Assembly (NCBI RefSeq): GCF_013359775.1
Contig: NZ_JABMCI010000066.1
Coordinates: 186,001-250,000, forward strand
Source: Cellulomonas humilata
Lineage (GTDB): Bacteria; Actinomycetota; Actinomycetes; Actinomycetales; Cellulomonadaceae
Direction: 5' to 3'
Length of the DNA stretch: 64,000 nt
Notes under the pieces: model-generated
Database searches by the model: none
What the model was told of the DNA's origin: nothing
What the model saw: only the letters and a program-made list of their open reading frames with translations
Program-made: the position numbers and the translations under genes
In this document: one piece after another, positions 45,217-55,400 of the stretch
Layout of the letters: each line of letters begins with the position of its first letter
Numbering within the stretch: the stretch's first letter is position 1

Positions 45217-45480
45217 GTGCGGGTCGCCATCCGGGTCCGGCCCGGCGCGTCCCGCACCAAGGTCGGCGGCACGCGCGCCGACCGGCTGGTGGTCGCCGTG
45301 AGCGCCCGGGCGGTCGACGGCGCCGCCACGCAGGCCGCGCTCGATGCCCTCGCCAAGGCGTTCGGCGTGCGGCCGCGGCAGGTCCGGCTGGTGTCGGGGG
45401 CGACCAGCCGCGACAAGCTGGTGGAGGTCGACGCCGACGAGGTGGAGCTCGCCGGGCGTCTCGCGGAGCTCCGCGGCTAG
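45217..45480 (+). CDS. DUF167/YggU family protein
   Basis: An 87-residue protein with the DUF167 core: VRPGASRTKVGG near the start, SARAVDGAATQAALDALAK, then VSGATSRDKLVEV. The family has a known fold but no settled function. It starts 1 bp after the preceding stop. Its TAG overlaps the stop of the opposing hydrolase gene in one CTAG (45477-45480). Confidence 0.85.
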   Translation: MRVAIRVRPGASRTKVGGTRADRLVVAVSARAVDGAATQAALDALAKAFGVRPRQVRLVSGATSRDKLVEVDADEVELAGRLAELRG

Positions 45481-46106
45481 AGGACCGACCGGATCGCCTC
45501 GACCAGCGCCCCCGGGTTGTCGTGCTGGACGAAGTGCCCCGTCGCGGGCAGCACCCTGACCTCGACGCCCAGCCGGTCGTGCAGTGCCCACGCCGCCTGG
45601 TGCCGCGCTGGCGGGGACAGCTCACCGACGGTGACGAGGACGCGGCCCTGTCCGGGGCTCGGCGCGGACGGCTCGAACCGGCGGAACATCGCGAGGTCGC
45701 GGCCGACGGCTCCCGGATCGGCAGGGGCCATCGTCGGGTCCCAGGACGGTCCGTAGAGCGCGGCACCGAACCCGGGCACACCGTCGGCCGCGTACCCGGC
45801 CACGACGTGGTCCAGCAGGCCCGGGACCAGGGAGCCGACGGCCGGCTCGTGCAGGACGGCAGCCGCCAGCATCCGGTCGGACGCCGCGAGGGCGAGCCCG
45901 AGGGTGGCGCCCCCGCTCACCCCGACGACGATCGCGCCCGCGGCGTCGTCGGCCAGGGCGGCGAGCTCGACGGCGAGGTCGCCGCTGCTCGCGCGGTCGG
46001 GGGCGACGACGTCGAGCTCGTCGGCGCGCAGGAGCTCGGTCACCGGGTCCCAGATCCGCGCCGTCGTCGCTGCGCCGTGCACGAGGAGCACGCGGGTCCG
46101 GGGCAT
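45477..46106 (-). CDS. Alpha/beta hydrolase
   Basis: A 209-residue hydrolase with the oxyanion-hole region LVHGAATTARIW, the nucleophile elbow GVSGGAT and a C-terminal histidine in LPATGHFVQHDNP. It is short, with a reduced lid, and could be an esterase or a lactonase. Substrate unknown. It is divergent from the BMP-type transporter operon. Confidence 0.82.
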   Translation of the reverse strand: MPRTRVLLVHGAATTARIWDPVTELLRADELDVVAPDRASSGDLAVELAALADDAAGAIVVGVSGGATLGLALAASDRMLAAAVLHEPAVGSLVPGLLDHVVAGYAADGVPGFGAALYGPSWDPTMAPADPGAVGRDLAMFRRFEPSAPSPGQGRVLVTVGELSPPARHQAAWALHDRLGVEVRVLPATGHFVQHDNPGALVEAIRSVL

Positions 46107-46209
46107 GGCGCGAGCGTAGGTGGAGCGTCGAGCACCGGCGCGCCGCAGACACGCAAGCGTTACGTGTGCCGCGAATGCCCGAAACATCACGCTCCTAGTC
46201 TCCCCGCAT

Positions 46210-46245
46210 GGATACACGAGCGGATACCGCTGTGGATACTGTCGC
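46210..46245 (+). repeat. Three direct repeats of GGATAC with exact 12-bp period
   Basis: GGATAC occurs at 46210, 46222 and 46234, in the leader of the BMP-type transporter operon, ending 16 bp before its ATG. TAGTCT at 46197 could be the -10, which would place the repeats at the very start of the mRNA. Direct repeats suggest an operator read cooperatively by an unknown regulator. Confidence 0.7.
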
Positions 46246-46260
46246 TCGGCCGAGCCGGCC

Positions 46261-47772
46261 ATGAGCACCGACGCCGTCGCCCGCGCACGCGGCCGGGTCG
46301 GCAAGCCGGCCGCGCTCCTCGAGGTGCGCAGCCTGTCCAAGCGCTTCGGCGAGGTGCAGGCCAACTGGGACGTCGACCTCACCGTCCTGCCGGGCACGGT
46401 GCACGGGCTGATCGGCGAGAACGGCGCCGGCAAGAGCACGTTGCTGAAGATGATCTACGGCGTCTACACGCCCGACGAGGGCCGGATGTTCGTCGACGGC
46501 GCCCCGGTGGCGCCGGGCAGCCCGGCCGACGCGCGTGCCCTCGGCATCGGCATGGTGTTCCAGGACCTGCGGCTGGTGCCCGCCCTCACGGTCGCCGAGA
46601 ACATCGCGCTCGCGCTCCCGGAGGGCCCGAGGCTGCGCCTGACGCAGCTGGCGGCGCGCATCACGGAGGCGTCGGAGGCGTACGGGCTGGCGGTCGACCC
46701 GTCCGCGCAGGTCCGCCACCTGTCCATCGGCGAGCGGCAGCGCGCGGAGATCCTCAAGGTCCTCATGACCGGTGCGCGGCTGGTCATCCTCGACGAGCCG
46801 ACGAGCGTGCTCGCGCCGCAGGAGGTCGAGGCGCTGTTCGGCGTCGTGGCGCAGCTGCGCGACCGCGGGCTGGGAGTCGTCCTGGTGACGCACAAGCTGG
46901 GGGAGGTCCGCGCGATCGCCGATCAGGTGACCGTGCTGCGCGGCGGGCAGGTGATCCTCAACGCGGAGGACCCCGGCAACTTCTCGGACGCCGAGCTGGT
47001 CGAGGCGATGGTCGGGCGGCGGGTGCCGCCGCTCGCGGTGGAGCGTGCCGCGGTCCCGCCGCGGGATCACCCGGTGCTCACGTTGGCGGGCGCCACGGCC
47101 CTCGGCGACCGCGGGCACGTGGCGCTCAAGGGCGTCGACCTCGCCGTCTACCCCGGGGAGCTCGTCGGCGTGGCGGGTGTCGCGGGGAGCGGCCAGAAGG
47201 AGCTGTGCGAGGTCGCGCTCGGGCTCCGGCCGGTCACGTCGGGGTCGGTCGACGCCGGCGACGGTGCCGCGGTCGCGGTGCCGGAGGACCCCGTGGCGGA
47301 CTCGGTCGTGCCGGGGCTGACGGTGCTGGAGCACATGGTGCTCGACGGCCGCGCGGTGCCCCGACGGGGGCTCGGCGTCGACTGGCCGGCCGTCGGTGCG
47401 CGCACCGCGGTGCTGGACGAGCGCGTCGGTCTGCACATGGCGCCGACCAGGCGCACGCTCTCGTCGCTGTCCGGAGGGAACATCCAGCGCGTCCTGCTCA
47501 CGCGCGAGCTGGGTCAGGACGCCGCTCTGGTGGTCGCGGCCTACCCGAGCCGCGGCCTCGACGTCGCGAACACCCGCCGGACGCAGGAGCTGCTGCTCGA
47601 GCACCGGGCCCGCGGGGCCGGCGTGCTCATGGTCTCGGAGGACCTGGACGAGCTCATCGCCGTCGCCGACCGGATCGCCGTGATGCACGACGGCCACGTG
47701 GTCGGGGTCGTCGACACCGCCGGCGCCGACCGGATGTCGATCGGACGACTGATGCTCGGAGGTGTCGCATGA
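46261..47772 (+). CDS. Nucleoside/BMP-type ABC transporter, double ATPase subunit
   Basis: A 503-residue protein with two ABC cassettes in one chain, as in RbsA/NupA/YufO. The first cassette (about 20-250) has [23 protein letters not shown] and [14 protein letters not shown]. The second (about 265-500) has a degenerate Walker A ([11 protein letters not shown]) and [12 protein letters not shown] 46261 is the best start although its ribosome-binding site is weak. First gene of a six-gene operon; it overlaps the permease gene by 4 bp (ATGA). Confidence 0.9.
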   Translation: MSTDAVARARGRVGKPAALLEVRSLSKRFGEVQANWDVDLTVLPGTVHGLIGENGAGKSTLLKMIYGVYTPDEGRMFVDGAPVAPGSPADARALGIGMVFQDLRLVPALTVAENIALALPEGPRLRLTQLAARITEASEAYGLAVDPSAQVRHLSIGERQRAEILKVLMTGARLVILDEPTSVLAPQEVEALFGVVAQLRDRGLGVVLVTHKLGEVRAIADQVTVLRGGQVILNAEDPGNFSDAELVEAMVGRRVPPLAVERAAVPPRDHPVLTLAGATALGDRGHVALKGVDLAVYPGELVGVAGVAGSGQKELCEVALGLRPVTSGSVDAGDGAAVAVPEDPVADSVVPGLTVLEHMVLDGRAVPRRGLGVDWPAVGARTAVLDERVGLHMAPTRRTLSSLSGGNIQRVLLTRELGQDAALVVAAYPSRGLDVANTRRTQELLLEHRARGAGVLMVSEDLDELIAVADRIAVMHDGHVVGVVDTAGADRMSIGRLMLGGVA

Positions 47773-48860
47773 GCCAGGAGGTGACCAAGGAGGCCCCCGC
47801 GTCCGCTGCGGCCGCGCCGCCCGCCGAACCCCCTCGGCGCGTGCGGGTCCGGGGTGCCGCGCTCCTGCGCTGGGTGGGTGCCCTGATCGCCGGTCTCGTG
47901 GTCTTCGGGGCGTTCGTGCTGGCCAACGGCGCGGACCCGTTCGCGGTCTACGCCGACATCTGGACCTCGACCCTGACGCAGCCCGGGCAGTTCCAGCAGA
48001 TCGTGCTGCGCGCGGCGCCCATCGCGCTGGCGGGTCTCGCGGTCGTCGTGCCGGCGCGCGCGGGGCTGGTGAACGTGGGCGGCGAGGGGCAGCTGATCAT
48101 CGGGGGCGTGGCCGCGGCGGGCGTCGCGCTGTGGCTCACGCCGGTCGCCTCGCCGTGGCTGATCATGCTGCTGATGATCCTGGCCGCGATGGCCGCAGGT
48201 GCGGCGTGGGCCGGCATCGCCGCCGCCATGCGCCTCGTCGTCAAGGTCAACGAGGCCGTGACCACGCTGCTGCTCAACTACGTCGCGCTCTACTCGATGC
48301 TCTTCCTCATCCTCGGCCCGTGGAAGGACCCGGCGGCGCTCGGGCAGTCCACCAGCGTCGAGCTCAACGACGCGATGAAGCTGCCGGTCTTCGCCGGGAC
48401 CGCCATCCACGTCGGGGTGGCGCTGGCGGTGGTCGCCGCCGGTGCCGTCTGGTTCGCGCTGACCCGCACCACGTGGGGCTTCCGGCTCTCCGTGGTCGGC
48501 GGCAACGCGGAGGCCGCCCGCCGCGCCGGACTGCCGGTGGTCACGCTGCTGCTCACCGCGCTGCTGCTCGGCGGCGCGCTGGCCGGGCTCGCCGGGTTCA
48601 TCCAGTTCGCGGGGATGGAGTACAAGCTGCGGCCGACGTTCGGTCTGACCATCGGCTACGTCGCGTTCCTGGCCAGCTGGCTCTCCCGGCACAAGCCGCT
48701 GCCGCTGCTGCTCGCGTCGCTGGTGCTGGCCGCGATCGCGGTCTCCGGCAACAGCCTCCAGATCGGCTCGGGCCTGCCGGCGGCGAGCGTCAACATCCTC
48801 ATGGGGCTGGTCCTGCTGGCCGTCCTCGGCTGGACCGGCCCGCGGAAGGTGCGCTCGTGA
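47769..48860 (+). CDS. BMP-type ABC transporter permease 1
   Basis: A 363-residue BPD_transp_2 permease with about 9-10 helices and a 30-residue Ala/Pro N-terminal tail. It has [19 protein letters not shown] and [18 protein letters not shown], typical of nucleoside/purine-type permeases paired with BMP binding proteins. Coupled to both neighbours by 4-bp overlaps. Confidence 0.9.
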   Translation: MSQEVTKEAPASAAAAPPAEPPRRVRVRGAALLRWVGALIAGLVVFGAFVLANGADPFAVYADIWTSTLTQPGQFQQIVLRAAPIALAGLAVVVPARAGLVNVGGEGQLIIGGVAAAGVALWLTPVASPWLIMLLMILAAMAAGAAWAGIAAAMRLVVKVNEAVTTLLLNYVALYSMLFLILGPWKDPAALGQSTSVELNDAMKLPVFAGTAIHVGVALAVVAAGAVWFALTRTTWGFRLSVVGGNAEAARRAGLPVVTLLLTALLLGGALAGLAGFIQFAGMEYKLRPTFGLTIGYVAFLASWLSRHKPLPLLLASLVLAAIAVSGNSLQIGSGLPAASVNILMGLVLLAVLGWTGPRKVRS

Positions 48861-49768
48861 TCATCGACATCCTGGCGGGGGCGGTCCGCGGCGGCACGTC
48901 CATCATGTACGCGGGCCTCGGGGAGACGATCTCCGAGCGGGGCGGCGTCATCAACCTCGGCACCGAGGGCGCGATGCTGCTCGGTGCCCTCGGTGGGTAC
49001 GCGGTGACGGCGGAGACCGGGAACCCGTGGCTCGGCGTCCTGGGCGGCGCGCTCGCGGGTGCCCTGCTCAGCCTGGTGCACGCGGTCCTCGTGGTCAGCC
49101 GGCGCGCCAACCAGTTCGCCAGCGGGCTCACCCTCTACTTCCTGGCGCTCGGCGTCACGTCACTGTTCGGCGTCTCCTACGTCAGCCGCCAGATCAACGC
49201 GTTCACACCGGTCCCCGTGCCGGGGCTGAGCGAGATCCCCGGGCTCGGCCCGATCCTGTTCGACCACGACCCGCTGGTCTACGTCGCCTACGTCGCGGCG
49301 CCGGTCATCTGGTGGGTGCTGTTCCGCACGCGCGTCGGGCTGCTGGTGCGGACGGCGGGCGAGCGGTCGGAGGCGCTCGAGGTGAACGGGTACTCCGTCC
49401 GGGCCGTGCGGTACTGCGCGACCGTCGCGGGTGGTGCGCTGGCGGGGATCGGCGGCGCCCACATCTCCATCGCCTACGCCAACAGCTGGTTCGAGAACAT
49501 GATCGCCGGCCGCGGGTTCATCGCGGTGGCCCTGGTGATCTTCGCGATGTGGAACCCCGTCCGCATCATGGCCGGCGCGTACCTGTTCGGCGCGGCGCTG
49601 TCGCTCGCCTCCGTCCTGCAGACCTCCGGCATCGCCGTCAACCAGTTCGCGCTGAACGCCGTGCCGTTCGTCCTCACGCTCGTCGTCCTGGCGATCCTGG
49701 GCCGCCGCACGATGCTGGCCGCCCCGGACGAGCTGCTCAAGGTGTTCGACAACAGCCGCACCACCTGA
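48857..49768 (+). CDS. BMP-type ABC transporter permease 2
   Basis: A 303-residue second permease with ISERGGVINLGTEGAMLLG and ANQFASGLTL. It forms the heterodimeric channel with permease 1. GTG start overlaps the upstream stop (GTGA). The binding-protein gene follows after 31 bp. Confidence 0.9.
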   Translation: MIIDILAGAVRGGTSIMYAGLGETISERGGVINLGTEGAMLLGALGGYAVTAETGNPWLGVLGGALAGALLSLVHAVLVVSRRANQFASGLTLYFLALGVTSLFGVSYVSRQINAFTPVPVPGLSEIPGLGPILFDHDPLVYVAYVAAPVIWWVLFRTRVGLLVRTAGERSEALEVNGYSVRAVRYCATVAGGALAGIGGAHISIAYANSWFENMIAGRGFIAVALVIFAMWNPVRIMAGAYLFGAALSLASVLQTSGIAVNQFALNAVPFVLTLVVLAILGRRTMLAAPDELLKVFDNSRTT

Positions 49769-49799
49769 CCCCCTCCTGTCCCGTCCCGGAAGGATCACC

Positions 49800-50951
49800 A
49801 TGCGCCTCACCCGAACAGCACGCGTGTGTCTCGTCGCGGCGGTGGTCGCGGTCCTCGCCGCGTGCAGCCCCGCCGTCAGCACCCCGGAGGCCGACGGTTC
49901 CGCTCCGGCCGGCGACTCCGCACCCGGGGCGGACGCCACGAAGGTCGGAGTCATCGCCGTCGGGCCGAAGGACGACTTCGGCTACAACCAGGCGGTCTTC
50001 CAGGGCGTCGAGGCGCTGCGCGGCGAGTTCCCCGACCTCGAGGTCCTCGAGGCGTACAACATCCCCGAGGACGACACGGCCGCGACGACGATGGAGAGCA
50101 TGGTCGCGCAGGGGGCGACGATCATCTTCGCCACCAGCTACGGCCACCTGGACGCGGCCAAGCAGGTGGCCGACGCCCACCCCGAGGTCGTCGTGGTCCA
50201 CCAGGGCGGCCTGCTCGACCCGGCGCCGGCGAACATGGGGACCTACTTCGGCAGCGTGTTCGAGCCGGTCTACCTGGCCGGCATCGCCGCGGGGGCCGCG
50301 ACGCAGACCGGGAAGCTGGGCTACATCTACGCCATCCCGATCCCGCAGACGCTGGCCAACATCAACGCGTTCACGCTCGGTGCGCAGTCGGTGCGGCCGG
50401 ACGTCGAGGTGACCGCGGTGTCGACCACGAGCTGGTGCGACCCGGCCACGCAGGCCGACCGCGTGGCGTCGCTGCTCAGCTCCGGCGTCGACGTGATGAC
50501 GCAGCACCAGGACTGCACCAAGACGATCATCGAGGCGACCGAGGCCGCCGGTGCCTTCACCGTCGGCTACCACGCGGACGCGTCGTCGCTGGCACCCGAG
50601 GGCTGGCTCACCGGTTCCGAGTGGAACTGGGGCCCGCTGTACACGGACATCGTGCAGACGGCGATCGGCGGCGGCTTCACCGGCAGCGAGTACAACGGCA
50701 ACTACCGCGCGAACATGGCCAGCGGCGAGAACCCGTTCGTCGCCTCCGCGTTCGGGCCGAGCGTGTCCGACGAGACGAAGGCCCTCATCGCCGCGGCTGC
50801 CGAGGAGCTGGAGGCTGGTGGCAGCCCCTTCACCGGACCTGTCACCGCGCAGGACGGGACCGTGACGGTGGCCGACGGCGAGACCCCGCCGATCGAGACC
50901 ATCGAGCAGATGGACTACTTCGTCCAGGGCGTGACCGGCACCGTCTCCTGA
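49800..50951 (+). CDS. BMP-family ABC substrate-binding lipoprotein
   Basis: A 383-residue lipoprotein (lipobox LAACS near residue 19) of the Bmp/PnrA-like family: KVGVIAVGPKDDFGYNQA, then GATIIFATSYGHLD. PnrA-type proteins bind nucleosides; relatives in operons with amidohydrolases bind other small nitrogen compounds. Followed by two isochorismatase-fold hydrolases, it may bring in biuret or a ureide-like compound. AAGGA before the ATG. A strong hairpin follows, so this gene may be expressed above the hydrolases. Confidence 0.88.
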   Translation: MRLTRTARVCLVAAVVAVLAACSPAVSTPEADGSAPAGDSAPGADATKVGVIAVGPKDDFGYNQAVFQGVEALRGEFPDLEVLEAYNIPEDDTAATTMESMVAQGATIIFATSYGHLDAAKQVADAHPEVVVVHQGGLLDPAPANMGTYFGSVFEPVYLAGIAAGAATQTGKLGYIYAIPIPQTLANINAFTLGAQSVRPDVEVTAVSTTSWCDPATQADRVASLLSSGVDVMTQHQDCTKTIIEATEAAGAFTVGYHADASSLAPEGWLTGSEWNWGPLYTDIVQTAIGGGFTGSEYNGNYRANMASGENPFVASAFGPSVSDETKALIAAAAEELEAGGSPFTGPVTAQDGTVTVADGETPPIETIEQMDYFVQGVTGTVS

Positions 50952-50956
50952 CCGTC

Positions 50957-50988
50957 CCCGGGGCCGGCTCGTGCGAGCCGGCCCCGGG
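50957..50988 (+). terminator. Intra-operonic hairpin after the binding-protein gene
   Basis: Perfect 15-bp arms CCCGGGGCCGGCTCG and its complement with a minimal loop. It lies between the binding protein and the first hydrolase on the same strand, so it probably acts as an attenuator or 3' mRNA stabiliser as well as a partial terminator. Confidence 0.7.
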
Positions 50989-51008
50989 CTTCCACCCGAG
51001 GGGACCCC

Positions 51009-51548
51009 ATGCACGTCACCGGCACCACGCCCTACCCGTGGCCGTTCGACGGCGACCTCGACGGCACCCGCACCGCGCTGCTCGTCGTCCTGCCGGCGGG
51101 GGACTGCGTGCTCGCCGCGCCGGTCGAGCCCCTCGCCTCGGCGGTACGGGCGGCGGGAGGCAGGGTCATCGTCGTCCGCACGACGGCGCCGGCTCCGGAC
51201 TCGGATGCGGGCCCCCACCCGCACGGGCTCCCGGCCGACCTCGAGATGCAGGCCGGTGGGATCGACGGCTTCTACGCCAGCGACCTCGACCTGGTCCTGC
51301 GCACCGGCCGCACCCGACGGCTCGTCGTCGTCGGCGTCGGCCTGGAGACCTGCGTGCACTCGACCCTGCGCGATGCGAACGACCGCGGCTACGAGTGCCT
51401 GCTCGTCGTCGACGCCTGCGTGCCGATCGACCCGTCCCTGGTGGCCGCGTCGATCTCCAGCATCGAGATGTCCGGCGGGATCTTCGGCGCGGTGGGGTAC
51501 TCCACCGACGTCGTCGAAGCGCTCGCACCCCAGCCCGCCCTGCGCTGA
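51009..51548 (+). CDS. Shortened isochorismatase-fold protein, likely catalytically dead biuret-hydrolase paralogue
   Basis: A 179-residue paralogue of the next gene: both share [32 protein letters not shown] and [10 protein letters not shown]. The cysteine is kept (GLETCVHSTL). The catalytic Asp position reads LLVVLPAGD instead of NIDWQQDF, the Lys position reads GGIDGF instead of GKGSF, and the [10 protein letters not shown] substrate segment is missing. It therefore looks like a pseudoenzyme, perhaps a partner subunit. Strong GAGGGG site, and conserved reading frame, argue it is expressed. Confidence 0.8.
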   Translation: MHVTGTTPYPWPFDGDLDGTRTALLVVLPAGDCVLAAPVEPLASAVRAAGGRVIVVRTTAPAPDSDAGPHPHGLPADLEMQAGGIDGFYASDLDLVLRTGRTRRLVVVGVGLETCVHSTLRDANDRGYECLLVVDACVPIDPSLVAASISSIEMSGGIFGAVGYSTDVVEALAPQPALR

Positions 51549-51563
51549 CCCGAGGAGAGCACG

Positions 51564-52289
51564 ATGACCGACCAGCTCACGACGACGACGGTGGCGTACG
51601 GGCCTGTCGTCGCGGACCCCTACTCCTGGCCCTACGACGGCACGTTCACCGCCGAGACGACGGCCGTCCTCAACATCGACTGGCAGCAGGACTTCTGCGG
51701 CCCCGGGGGATACGTCGCCGCGATGGGCTACGACCTGGAGCTGACCCGGGCGGGCCTGGCGCCCACGGCGGCGATGCTCGAGGTGGCACGTGAGCTGGGC
51801 TTCCACATCATCCACACGCGTGAGGGCCACCGTCCCGACCTGTCCGACCTGCCCGCCAACAAGCTGTGGCGCTCGCGGCGGATCGACGCCGGCATCGGGG
51901 ACCTGGGCCCGTGCGGCCGGATCCTCACCCGCGGCGAGCCCGGGTGGGAGATCGTCCCGGAGGTGGCGCCCCTGCCTGGCGAGGTGGTCATCGACAAGCC
52001 GGGGAAGGGCTCGTTCTACGCGACGGACCTGGACCTGATCCTGCGCAACCGGGGGATCACGCACATCATCCTCACGGGCATCACCACCGACGTCTGCGTG
52101 CACACCACCATGCGCGACGCCAACGACCGCGGGTACGAGTGCCTGCTCCTGTCCGACTGCACGGGCGCCACGGACTACGGCAACTACCTGGCCGCGCTGA
52201 AGATGGTGACGATGCAGGGCGGCGTGTTCGGCGCGGTCGCGGACTCGGCGGCCCTGCTGGCCGCACTGGCGAACCCGGTGACCGTCTAG
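51564..52289 (+). CDS. Biuret amidohydrolase-like cysteine hydrolase
   Basis: A 241-residue isochorismatase-fold enzyme. The triad is Asp in [10 protein letters not shown], Lys in DKPGKGSF and Cys in [10 protein letters not shown]. Long stretches ([47 protein letters not shown]) match what I recall of the Rhizobium biuret hydrolase BiuH. It would split biuret to allophanate and ammonia, yet no allophanate hydrolase gene is in this window. A related ureide or triuret is also possible. Good GAGGAGA site, 15 bp after its paralogue. Confidence 0.86.
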   Translation: MTDQLTTTTVAYGPVVADPYSWPYDGTFTAETTAVLNIDWQQDFCGPGGYVAAMGYDLELTRAGLAPTAAMLEVARELGFHIIHTREGHRPDLSDLPANKLWRSRRIDAGIGDLGPCGRILTRGEPGWEIVPEVAPLPGEVVIDKPGKGSFYATDLDLILRNRGITHIILTGITTDVCVHTTMRDANDRGYECLLLSDCTGATDYGNYLAALKMVTMQGGVFGAVADSAALLAALANPVTV

Positions 52290-52326
52290 CCCGAACCATC
52301 CCAAGACTGCGGAATCGCCCGTATCT

Positions 52327-52347
52327 CTTGCTGCAAGTTGCTGCAAG
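52327..52347 (+). promoter_or_regulatory. Candidate maltose/starch operator: two TTGCTGCAAG repeats
   Basis: TTGCTGCAAG occurs twice in direct contact (52328-52337 and 52338-52347), 60 bp before the amylopullulanase ATG. CTTGCTGCAAG resembles LacI-family MalR sites of actinomycetes. No malR gene is in the window. Confidence 0.6.
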
Positions 52348-52407
52348 CGGATACGGTCGGCGACACCTGCCTCGCACATCGACGTGCGGGGAGACGAAGG
52401 AGTCGCC

Positions 52408-55400
52408 ATGTCGCCCGCCGACGCCCCCGTCCGCCCCCTGTCTCGAGCCTTCGCCGCGCTGACTGCCCTCGCGGTCGCGGGCATCGGGCTCGTCGCCGCC
52501 GTCGGAACCCCCGCCGCAGCCGCCGACCGCACCGTCGCCCTCGTCGGCAGCCTGCAGAGCGAGCTCGGCTGCCCGGGGGACTGGCAGCCCGACTGCAACG
52601 CCACGGACCTCGCCCCCACCACTACGGCGGGGGTGTACGCCGCGGACTTCACCGTGCCGGCCGGTGAGTACGAGTACAAGGTCGCGATCAACGACAGCTG
52701 GGACGAGGCGTACGGCAAGAACGGGACAACGGGAGACAACAACAACATCCCGCTCGTGATCGCCGGCCCGTCGACGCTGCGGTTCACCTACGACGACACC
52801 ACGCACCGGATCGCGCTGACCCCGCTGGACCTGGGCGCGGGCTACACGCCGGCGGACGACGCGCTCGTCGCGACCCCCGTGCGCGACCCTGGAGCGAACC
52901 AGCAGTTCTACTTCGTGATGACCGACCGGTTCGCCGACGGCGACGACGCGAACGACACCGGCGGGCTCACGGGCGACCGGCTGACCACGGGGTTCGACCC
53001 CGCGGACAAGGGCTTCTACGAGGGCGGTGACCTGGCAGGCCTGCACAGCAAGCTGGACTACATCGAGGGCCTGGGCACCACGGCCATCTGGCTGACCCCG
53101 TCGTTCAAGAACCGCGCGGTGCAGGGCACGGGCGCGAACGCGTCCGCCGGGTACCACGGGTACTGGATCACCGACTTCACGCAGATCGACCCGCACCTGG
53201 GCACCAACGCCGAGTTGGAGGCGCTGATCGCCGACGCCCACGCGCGCGGCATCAAGGTCTACTTCGACATCATCACCAACCACACGGCCGACGTCATCGA
53301 CTACACCGAGGGCCAGTACGGCTACATCGACCAGGCCACCAGCCCGTACACGGACGCCGGCGGCACGGAGTTCGACCCCGCGACCTACGCGGGCACCGAC
53401 TCGTTCCCGACGATGGACGCCGCGACGAGCTTCCCGTACACGCCGGTGATCGCGCCCGAGGACGAGAACGTCAAGGTTCCCGGCTGGCTGAACGACCCCA
53501 CCCTCTACCACAACCGAGGCGACTCGACCTGGGTCGGGGAGTCCGTCACGTACGGCGACTTCACCGGGCTCGACGACCTCATGACCGAGCACCCCGCGGT
53601 CGTCGACGGATTCGTGGACGTCTACAACGACTGGGTGGACCTGGGCGTCGACGGCTTCCGCATCGACACCGCCAAGCACGTGAACTTCGAGTTCTGGGAG
53701 AAGTTCACGACCGCGGTGCGCGACCACGCGACCTCGGTCGGCAACCCCGACTTCTTCATGTTCGGCGAGGTGTACGACGCCGACCCCGCCAAGCTCTCCC
53801 CGTACCTGCGCGACAGCGACATGAACGCGGTCCTCGACTTCACGTTCCAGTCGGCTGCCGCCAACTACGCCAAGGGCTTCTCGGCGGGCGGCCTCAAGGC
53901 GCTCTACGCGGGCGACGACATGTACACCACCCCGACGACGAACGCGCAGGCGCTGCCCACCTTCCTGGGCAACCACGACATGGGCCGCATCGGCTACGTC
54001 GTCAAGGACGCCGGCAACCCGGAGCAGCGCTCCGAGCTGGCGCACTCCCTCATGTACCTCACGCGCGGGCAGCCGGTCGTGTACTACGGCGACGAGCAGG
54101 GCTTCGCGGGGGTCGGCACCGGCGGCGACAAGGACGCGCGGCAGTCGCTGTTCGCGACGCAGGTGCCCGAGTACGCCAACCAGACGCTGCTCGACGGCAC
54201 GACCGTCGGCTCCGTGGACCGGTACGGCACCGACACCGCGCTGTACGACCACATCGCCGAGCTGGCCGCCCTGCGGTCCGCGCACCCGGCGCTCCAGGAC
54301 GGTGCCCAGATCGAGCGGTACGCCGACGGCGCGGTCTACGCGTTCTCCCGCGTCGACGCCGACGACAAGGTCGAGCACCTCGTGGCGACGAACAACGGGA
54401 CGACCCCGGCGACGGTCACGATCGACACCCTGACGCCCGGCGCGACGTTCGCCCCGCTGTACGGCACGTCGACGAGCCTGACGGCTGCCGCTGACGGCAC
54501 TGTGTCGGTGACGGTCCCCGCCCTGAGCGCGGTCGTGCTCCAGGCCGGGACGACCGTGGCTGCGCCCGCCACGGCGGGACCGATCACGCTCACCGCCCCC
54601 ACCCCGGGCGCCGGGCTGACGGGGCAGGCCGCCGTCGGCGCGGACGTGGCCGACGACGTCTGGAGCCAGACGTCCTTCGCGTACCGCGTGCTCGGTGACG
54701 ACGCGTGGACGCCGCTCGGCACGTCGGAGACGACGTCGCCGCGGGTGTTCCACACGGTCTCCGGCCTGCCGGACGGTGCCGTGGTGGAGTACCGAGCGGT
54801 GACCGTGGACGCCGCCGGGAACGCGTCCGCCGCGTCCACCTACGCGAGCGTCGGCGTCGCCATCGACGGCGTGGTCCCCGACACGGGGCCGGTCAGCCCG
54901 ACGTCGGTGTCCGTGCCCGGCAGCCACAACAGCGAGATGGGCTGCGCGGGCGACTGGGAGCCCGCCTGCGAGGTGGACCAGCTGACCAAGCGCGCGGACG
55001 GCGTGTGGTCCGGCACGTTCGACCTGCCCGTCGGCACCTACGAGTACAAGGTCGCCATCAACGGCTCCTGGGACGAGAACTACGGCGCCGGCGGCGCACC
55101 GGGCGGCGCGAACGTGACGTACAGCGTCACGACGGCCGGACCCGTGACGTTCTACTACGACGAGACGACGCACTACTTCTCGTCCACCGCGCAGGGCCCC
55201 ATCCTCACGGTGCCGGGCTCGTTCAACAGCGAGGTGGGCTGCGACGAGGACTGGGCCCCGTGGTGCATGGCGACGTGGCTGCAGGACCTGGACGGTGACG
55301 GGACCTTCACCTACACCGAGCCGGACCTCCCGGCCGGCTCGTACGAGGCCAAGGCGGCGCACAACCTCAGCTGGGACGAGAGCTACGGCGCCGGCGGTTC

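Noticed and set aside
46159-46185. A GlnR-like nitrogen-control box (GTTAC and GAAAC) upstream of the biuret-type operon
   Set aside because: The two half-sites are 22 bp apart start to start, but GlnR boxes need GAAAC 11 bp after GTTAC; the base run at that position (CGCGA) does not fit.
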